Shown piece after piece: positions 6,454-9,778 of a DNA stretch of 9,778 nucleotides. Source of the DNA: Lentisphaerota bacterium (GTDB lineage: Bacteria; Verrucomicrobiota; Kiritimatiellia; RFP12; UBA3636); NCBI GenBank assembly GCA_012514445.1, contig JAAZAI010000007.1, positions 1-9,778 on the forward strand, in the 5' to 3' direction. Made by a program: the position numbers and the translations under genes. The notes beneath the pieces were generated by a model, which searched no databases, was not told where the DNA came from, and saw nothing but the letters and a program-made list of their open reading frames with translations. Within the stretch, counting starts at the first letter, position 1, and each line of letters starts with the position of its first letter.

Positions 6454-6959
6454 CAGTACCCCCGCGAGGACATCAGGTCCCTGAGTTTCATCTGGAATTT
6501 GCGGAGATCCTCGCCCGAAGGCCGGTAGCCCGGCTTCTCGGAATCGAGCGCGAAGCGTCCGTCGTTGGTGAATCCCCAGTCGGCCTTGACGCCGTCGGAA
6601 AAGACCACGGAGCCCGTGAGGGCGAAGCCGGGACGGGCCAGGGGGCTGATCTCCAAGGCGATGTCGCCCGCCGCGTCCGCAGGGGCCTCCTCCGCGCCCG
6701 GCGCGGCGGCCTCGTCGTCGAATTCCGCGTCGTCCGCCGCGGCGGCTTCCTCGCCCAGGGCGCCTGTCTTCGGCTCCTTCGCCTTGGGTTCGGGCTTGTC
6801 CTGGAGCTTGGCCTGGAGTTCGATGACGAGGAACCGAGTGTCCATGTAGCTGAGGCGGACGGCGAATTCCTCGGCGAGGCGCGACTGGATCTGCGAGAGA
6901 CTGGCGCCCTCGGCCGCCCAGCGTCTCACCGCGTCCTGCTGTTCTTGTGTCAAATTCAT
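6453..6959 (-). CDS. Conserved hypothetical protein with HTH-like N-terminus, acidic linker and C-terminal beta domain
   Basis: This 168-aa protein is of unknown function. Residues 1-52 (LTQEQQDAVRRWAAEGASLSQIQSRLAEEF) read like a helix-turn-helix resolvase or sigma-like segment. Residues 53-100 form a low-complexity linker, first Lys/Pro-rich and then Glu/Asp/Ala-rich. Residues 105-168 (GSVVFSDGVKADWGF..., then GYRPSGEDLRKFQMKLRDLM) form a compact beta segment with a terminal helix. I recall proteins of this shape in Verrucomicrobiota and Kiritimatiellota but no assigned role. The start is firm, since AAGGAGG lies 7 nt before ATG 6959. As first gene of the operon, with a TGATG junction to proC, it could be an autoregulator, but nothing shows DNA binding directly. 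Confidence 0.85.
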   Translation of the reverse strand: MNLTQEQQDAVRRWAAEGASLSQIQSRLAEEFAVRLSYMDTRFLVIELQAKLQDKPEPKAKEPKTGALGEEAAAADDAEFDDEAAAPGAEEAPADAAGDIALEISPLARPGFALTGSVVFSDGVKADWGFTNDGRFALDSEKPGYRPSGEDLRKFQMKLRDLMSSRGY

Positions 6960-6966
6960 GGGAAAT

Positions 6967-6973
6967 CCTCCTT
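6967..6973 (-). promoter_or_regulatory. Strong ribosome binding site for the operon's first gene
   Basis: On the minus strand this is AAGGAGG with a 7-nt spacer to ATG 6959, the best Shine-Dalgarno match in the operon. It fixes the start of the 168-aa protein. Confidence 0.9.
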
Positions 6974-6989
6974 GAAACGATGCCTCGGG

Positions 6990-7018
6990 AGTGTATCAAA
7001 AAAAACGTTGCGTGCCTA
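6990..7018 (-). promoter_or_regulatory. Candidate promoter for the 6959-4041 operon
   Basis: On the minus strand TAGGCA (7018-7013) is followed after exactly 17 nt by TACACT (6995-6990), each 4 of 6 to sigma-70 consensus. A run of eight T lies in the spacer just upstream of the -10. The predicted transcript starts about 6983, giving a leader of about 25 nt. The site abuts the palindromic element that begins at 7030. Confidence 0.4.
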
Positions 7019-7029
7019 CCCTGAACGTA

Positions 7030-7205
7030 ATCGATCAGCAATTCGCAATATGGCCAGAAACCAGGGAAACGGCGCGCTCGGAGATCGCGCCCTACCCCGA
7101 AATCACCGCCAAACGGTGAGTCTACGAGGTAGGGCGGGCTCTCCGAGCACGCCGCTGCAAACGAGATCGGCCATATTGCCATATTGCGAATTGCTGGCAA
7201 TCGAT
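7030..7205. repeat. Nested palindromic element (REP/MITE-like) between divergent promoters
   Basis: Three concentric inverted repeats share one centre. The outer arms 7030-7054 and 7169-7205 both contain, in opposite orientation, CAGCAATTCGCAATATGG next to ATCGAT; the right arm has about 11 extra bases (a repeated CAATATGG and TGC). The middle arms 7070-7096 and 7128-7154 match over 27 bp with four mismatches (CGGCGnGCTCGGAGA, then CGCCCTACC). The inner arms 7103-7108 and 7114-7119 are TCACCG/CGGTGA with loop CCAAA. There is no credible coding frame. As RNA or extruded DNA it would form one very long hairpin. It resembles REP-type or miniature transposable repeats. GAAC occurs on both sides (7023-7026, 7206-7209), a possible but weak target duplication. 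Confidence 0.85.
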
Positions 7206-7214
7206 GAACATGGA

Positions 7215-7243
7215 TTGCACAGGGCGGCCTGGCGTGCTATACT
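7215..7243 (+). promoter_or_regulatory. Promoter of the small lipoprotein gene
   Basis: TTGCAC (7215-7220), a 17-nt spacer and TATACT (7238-7243), with an extended -10 TG at 7235-7236. Transcription should begin near 7250 and yield a leader of about 105 nt. It starts 10 bp after the palindrome's right arm. Confidence 0.7.
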
Positions 7244-7255
7244 CCGCTCCATAGT

Positions 7256-7270
7256 CCCCGAGACTCGGGG
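7256..7270 (+). promoter_or_regulatory. 5'-end hairpin in the lipoprotein mRNA leader
   Basis: CCCCG-AGACT-CGGGG forms a 5-bp GC stem with a 5-nt loop right at the predicted 5' end of the transcript. Such hairpins commonly protect mRNA from decay. The rest of the leader is unstructured by eye, apart from a direct repeat of CTGACGGCGCA (7294-7304 and 7310-7320), and ends in an A/C-rich stretch before AGGAG. Confidence 0.5.
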
Positions 7271-7293
7271 CGATGCACCTTCCGCCCGCGCGC

Positions 7294-7320
7294 CTGACGG
7301 CGCATGAGACTGACGGCGCA
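7294..7320 (+). repeat. Direct repeat in lipoprotein leader
   Basis: The 11-mer CTGACGGCGCA occurs twice with a 16-nt period, separated by TGAGA. It may be chance in GC-rich DNA or a small duplicated binding site. Confidence 0.5.
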
Positions 7321-7354
7321 CCAACAATAACGCCCACAACAAACAGGAGAAGCC

Positions 7355-7534
7355 ATGAAACAGTTTCTGACGCTCATCGCGGCAACCGCTCTCGTCGCAA
7401 CGCTGACCGGATGCGGATCCCTGCGCACCCCCAGCGACGGCCCCAACGCCAGCAAGGTCTATTACAGCACCTTCTTCGGCGTGTCGATTGAAAGCGCCGT
7501 CTACGGCGACGGCCTCATCGTCGACAAGATGTAA
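7355..7534 (+). CDS. Small lipoprotein of unknown function (59 aa)
   Basis: The frame encodes an N-terminal signal MKQFLTLIAATALVATLTGC, with lipobox LTGC and modified Cys20, then a mature peptide of about 40 residues (GSLRTPSDGPNASKVYYST, then FFGVSIESAVYGDGLIVDKM). Residue 21 is Gly rather than Asp, so outer-membrane or surface placement is plausible. The start is supported by AGGAG (7345-7349), 5 nt before ATG. The gene has its own promoter, leader hairpin and terminator, so it is a single-gene unit, divergent from the proC operon. It is not a recognisable entericidin, Lpp or Pal family member. The tail (FFGVSIESAVYGDGLIVDKM) is hydrophobic/aromatic with no coiled coil. The function is unknown, though the gene itself is well supported. 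Confidence 0.85.
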   Translation: MKQFLTLIAATALVATLTGCGSLRTPSDGPNASKVYYSTFFGVSIESAVYGDGLIVDKM

Positions 7535-7549
7535 GAAGCGCGCTGCTTC
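7535..7549 (+). other. Hairpin immediately after the lipoprotein stop codon
   Basis: GAAGC-GCGCT-GCTTC starts at the base following TAA. It has a 5-bp stem and no U-run. It may act as a 3' stability element ahead of the main terminator. Confidence 0.45.
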
Positions 7550-7566
7550 CAGCTCGCGTTGAGCGG

Positions 7567-7631
7567 AAACCGCGAGAGGGCAGTCCATCGGCTTCTTCGG
7601 AAGGGCGATGGGTTGAGCTCTCGCGGTTTTT
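7567..7631 (+). terminator. Elaborate intrinsic terminator of the lipoprotein gene
   Basis: A perfect 12-bp outer stem pairs AAACCGCGAGAG (7567-7578) with CTCTCGCGGTTT (7618-7629) and ends in TTTTT (7627-7631). Inside lie a 6-bp stem CCATCG/CGATGG (7585-7590, 7606-7611) and a 4-bp stem CTTC-TTCG-GAAG (7592-7603) closed by a UUCG tetraloop. The three stems share one axis. It is longer than an ordinary terminator, so a stable 3' RNA product is possible. Confidence 0.75.
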
Positions 7632-7641
7632 CATTCCAGTC

Positions 7642-7671
7642 TGGTCAATCGACGGCCGGATGGTCTATAAT
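7642..7671 (+). promoter_or_regulatory. Promoter of aroA-aroC
   Basis: TGGTCA (7642-7647, 4 of 6), an 18-nt spacer and a perfect TATAAT (7666-7671), placed 10 bp after the preceding terminator. The predicted transcript starts near 7678, leaving a leader of about 80 nt before ATG 7758 in which I see no strong structure or Shine-Dalgarno. Confidence 0.65.
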
Positions 7672-7757
7672 CGTCGGCGTCCTTCGTCACGAGTCTGGTT
7701 TGCCCGTGGCCTTTGTTGTCGTCAACATCCAATTCAACCCCAACGCGATTCCTCCCC

Positions 7758-8975
7758 ATGACAACCGTCCGCATCAGTCCCTGCGCGCTTTCGGGCGACA
7801 TCGAGGTTCCGCCCTCGAAAAGCCTGTTGCACCGCGGCCTCGTCTGCGCCGCGCTCGCCGGCGACCTCTCACGTTGCGTCCTGCCACCGGAGGACGCCCT
7901 CTCCGACGACATCCGCACGACACTCGCCTGCCTGCGGGACATCCTCGCGGCGGAGGCCGACACCGAGCCGCTCGGGCTCTTCTGCGGTGAATCGGGGACG
8001 ACGCTTCGCCTGCTCGTGCCCGTGCTCGCCGCGCTCGGCATCGAGGCGGCGATCGACGGCGCCGGCCGCCTCCCCTCCCGCCCGATGGCGGAGTACCAGG
8101 CCGCCTTCGCAGGCCACGAAACGACGCTCGAATTCCCCGGCGACGGCACGTTCCTCCCGCTGCTGCTGCGCGGACGACTCACCCCGGGGCGGTTCGTCAT
8201 CCCCGGCAACGTCAGCTCCCAGTACGTCTCCGGCCTGCTGCTCGCGCTGCCGCTGCTCGACGGCGACTCCGAAATCGTCCTCGCCTCCCCGCTGGAATCG
8301 GAGCCGTACGTCGACATGACGCTCGATGTCATGCGCCATTTCGGCGTCGGCGCCACGCGCACGGCGGAGGGATATCACGTGCCCGGCCGGCAGCCGTACC
8401 ACGCCGCGGAGGACTACGTTCCCGAGCCCGACTTCTCGCAGGCCGCCTTCTGGCAGCTCGCCGCCTTCCTCGGCCACGGCGTCGCCGTGGCGAACCTGCC
8501 GGCGCGCACGTCCCAGGGCGACAGCGCCTTCGCCGGGATGCTCGAGCGGCTCGCGGACGACGGCGGCGGAGACCCCCGCGTGTTCGACGTCGCGCAGACG
8601 CCCGACCTCGTGCCCGCGCTGGCGGCGGCCGCGGCCGCCGCCCGGGGCGAGACGCGCCTCGTCAACGCCGCGCGCCTGCGCCTCAAGGAGAGCGACCGTC
8701 TCGTCGCCACCGAAGCGATGCTGCGCGCCTTCGGCGTGGCGGCCGAGGCGCTGCCGGACGGGCTCGTCGTGCATGGCGGCGGCGGGCGCTTCCGCGGCGG
8801 CGCCGTGAACGGCTGCCGCGACCACCGCATCGTCATGGCCGCGGCGATGCTGGCGACGCGCGCCGAGGGCGAGACGACGATCGTGGGCGGCGACGCCGTC
8901 GCCAAATCCTATCCAACCTTTTTCGAAGATTTCCGGAACGCAGGAGGCATTGCGCATGAGTTCGATGTGGGGTGA
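7758..8975 (+). CDS. aroA: 3-phosphoshikimate 1-carboxyvinyltransferase (EPSP synthase)
   Basis: AroA joins shikimate-3-phosphate and phosphoenolpyruvate to give EPSP, step six of the shikimate pathway, in the cytoplasm. At 405 aa it is slightly shorter than the E. coli enzyme (427). Key sites are all visible: KSLLHR (Lys21, Arg26), GESGTTLR (77-84), LPSRPM with Arg108, GNVSSQYVSG (Ser153-Ser154-Gln155), TPDLVPALAA (Asp283), LRLKESDR (Glu311, Arg314), DHRIVM (His356, Arg357) and AKSYPTFF (Lys383). The phosphoenolpyruvate-site motif is GESGTT rather than the enterobacterial GNAGTA type, as in Gram-positive-like short forms. The start at MTTVRISPCALSG matches the family; an in-frame TTG at 7713 is upstream. 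No Shine-Dalgarno precedes the ATG. The end overlaps aroC by 20 nt. Confidence 0.95.
   Translation: MTTVRISPCALSGDIEVPPSKSLLHRGLVCAALAGDLSRCVLPPEDALSDDIRTTLACLRDILAAEADTEPLGLFCGESGTTLRLLVPVLAALGIEAAIDGAGRLPSRPMAEYQAAFAGHETTLEFPGDGTFLPLLLRGRLTPGRFVIPGNVSSQYVSGLLLALPLLDGDSEIVLASPLESEPYVDMTLDVMRHFGVGATRTAEGYHVPGRQPYHAAEDYVPEPDFSQAAFWQLAAFLGHGVAVANLPARTSQGDSAFAGMLERLADDGGGDPRVFDVAQTPDLVPALAAAAAAARGETRLVNAARLRLKESDRLVATEAMLRAFGVAAEALPDGLVVHGGGGRFRGGAVNGCRDHRIVMAAAMLATRAEGETTIVGGDAVAKSYPTFFEDFRNAGGIAHEFDVG
8942..8947 (+). promoter_or_regulatory. Ribosome binding site of aroC inside the aroA end
   Basis: AGGAGG with 8 nt to ATG 8956, embedded in the last codons of aroA. It selects the start MSSMWGEN over the ATG three codons later. 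Confidence 0.85.
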
Positions 8976-9778
8976 GAACATCCAGATCAGCCTGTTCGGC
9001 GAATCGCACGGCACGGCGCTGGGCGTCGTGATCGAGGGTCTGCCGCCGGGCTTCGAAATCGACCTCGAGGCCGTGGCCGCGCACATGCGGCGGCGCGCGC
9101 CGGGGCACTACCCGTGGTCCACGCCGCGCCGGGAGCCCGACGTTCCCGAGATCCTCTCCGGCTTCTTCAACGGCCGGACCTGCGGCACCCCGCTCGCGGC
9201 GATCATCCGCAACACCAACACGCAGTCCGGCGACTACGCGAACCTCGTGGCACGGCCCCGACCCGGCCACGCCGACCTGACCGGACGCGTGCGCTACGGC
9301 GGCGCGAACGACCCGCGCGGCAGCGGCCACTTCTCGGGCCGGGCCACGGCGCCGATGGTCTTCGCCGGCGCCGTCTGCCTCCAGATGCTCAAGGCCCGCG
9401 GCATCCGGGTCGCCGCGCGCGCGCTTGAAATCGCCGGCGTCCGGGACATCGAGATCGATCCCGCCGACGCCGCCTTCGACACCGCCGCCAAGGAATTCCC
9501 CACCGTGGACGACGCCTGCGGCGAACGCATGAAGGCCGCGATCCACGCGGCCTACGAACGCCAGGACTCCGTCGGCGGCATCGTCGAAGCCGTGGCCGTC
9601 GGACTGCCTGCCGGAATTGGCGGTCCCTTCTTCGACCGCTTGAGCTGCCGTCTCGGCGCGATGGCGCTGGCGCTGCCCGCCTGCAAGGGCGTCGAATTCG
9701 GGAGCGGGTTCGGCGCGGCCCGCGCCACCGGACTCGAGAACAACGACGCGATGCGCTACGATGGCGGCGGCCGGATCG
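8956..9778 (+). CDS. aroC: Chorismate synthase, 3' end outside window
   Basis: AroC removes phosphate from EPSP to give chorismate, the precursor of aromatic amino acids and other aromatics, using reduced FMN. The window contains the first 274 residues of a protein usually near 360 aa. Signatures are FGESHG (14-19, with active-site His18), STPRREPDVPEILSGFFNGR, then GTPLAAIIRNTN, SGDYANL and PRPGHADLTGRVRYGGANDPRGSGHFSGR. The second conserved stretch near the window end (EAVAVGLPAGIG, KGVEFGSGFGAA) is also normal. The frame is intact to the last base and the ending is cut only by the window edge. Overlap with aroA and a strong internal Shine-Dalgarno show a two-gene operon for consecutive steps. 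Confidence 0.97.
   Translation, partial: MSSMWGENIQISLFGESHGTALGVVIEGLPPGFEIDLEAVAAHMRRRAPGHYPWSTPRREPDVPEILSGFFNGRTCGTPLAAIIRNTNTQSGDYANLVARPRPGHADLTGRVRYGGANDPRGSGHFSGRATAPMVFAGAVCLQMLKARGIRVAARALEIAGVRDIEIDPADAAFDTAAKEFPTVDDACGERMKAAIHAAYERQDSVGGIVEAVAVGLPAGIGGPFFDRLSCRLGAMALALPACKGVEFGSGFGAARATGLENNDAMRYDGGGRI

Noticed and set aside
6454..7200. Upstream extension of the proC frame through the 168-aa gene and the palindrome
   Set aside because: The sequence has no family resemblance. ProC begins at MKKRG or MRIGFIG.
7030..7205. CRISPR array or integron attC site
   Set aside because: The repeats are inverted and concentric, not direct with spacers. I saw no attC core sites or integrase.
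7273..7491. Possible upstream ORF overlapping the lipoprotein gene
   Set aside because: It has no ribosome binding site, is Arg/Pro-rich and lies in a different frame from a clear lipoprotein with AGGAG.
8833..9546. Open frame antisense to aroC
   Set aside because: It is a frame shadow of a highly conserved gene, with Gly/Arg/Val bias and no motif.

Overview
The window is high-GC (roughly two thirds G+C), densely coding chromosomal DNA with no tRNA, rRNA, IS transposase, phage gene or CRISPR array that I can see. The protein styles suggest the PVC superphylum, most likely Kiritimatiellota, Lentisphaerota or Verrucomicrobiota. The clues are a 168-aa HTH-linker-beta protein that I recall from those phyla, a GT-C type membrane protein, GTTGGAA-type simple repeats and palindromic intergenic repeats with GGTAGGGCGGGC arms. 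This placement is inference from memory, not a database result.

Layout. Bases 1-231 hold the end of a protein with an esterase-like start (VLYFGGTGEHG) that stops too early. It is followed by a 621-aa polytopic membrane protein of the GT39/ArnT style (228-2093, +). That gene runs tail-to-tail into, and overlaps by 97 bp, a minus-strand block: rluA-like pseudouridine synthase (1997-2716) and metK (2759-3940). Further upstream on the minus strand is a tightly coupled four-gene operon, read from 6959 down to 4041: an HTH-linker protein of unknown function, proC, a membrane-anchored Hedgehog/M15-type zinc peptidase, and a left-handed beta-helix acyltransferase. The junctions are TGATG, ATGA and ATGA, so translation is probably coupled.

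Bases 6960-7354 are a divergent control region. A minus promoter serves the operon and a well-formed plus promoter serves a 59-aa lipoprotein gene (7355-7534). A large nested palindrome (7030-7205) fills the space between the two promoters. The lipoprotein gene ends in a multi-part hairpin terminator (7567-7631). A second promoter with a perfect TATAAT (7642-7671) then drives aroA (7758-8975), whose end overlaps aroC (8956 to the window end). These two encode the last two steps of the shikimate pathway.

Most genes are housekeeping: SAM synthesis, proline synthesis, chorismate synthesis and RNA modification. The items most worth a second look are the Hedgehog-like peptidase with its own calcium-binding type motif, the palindromic element between the divergent promoters, and the small stand-alone lipoprotein unit with structured RNA at both ends.
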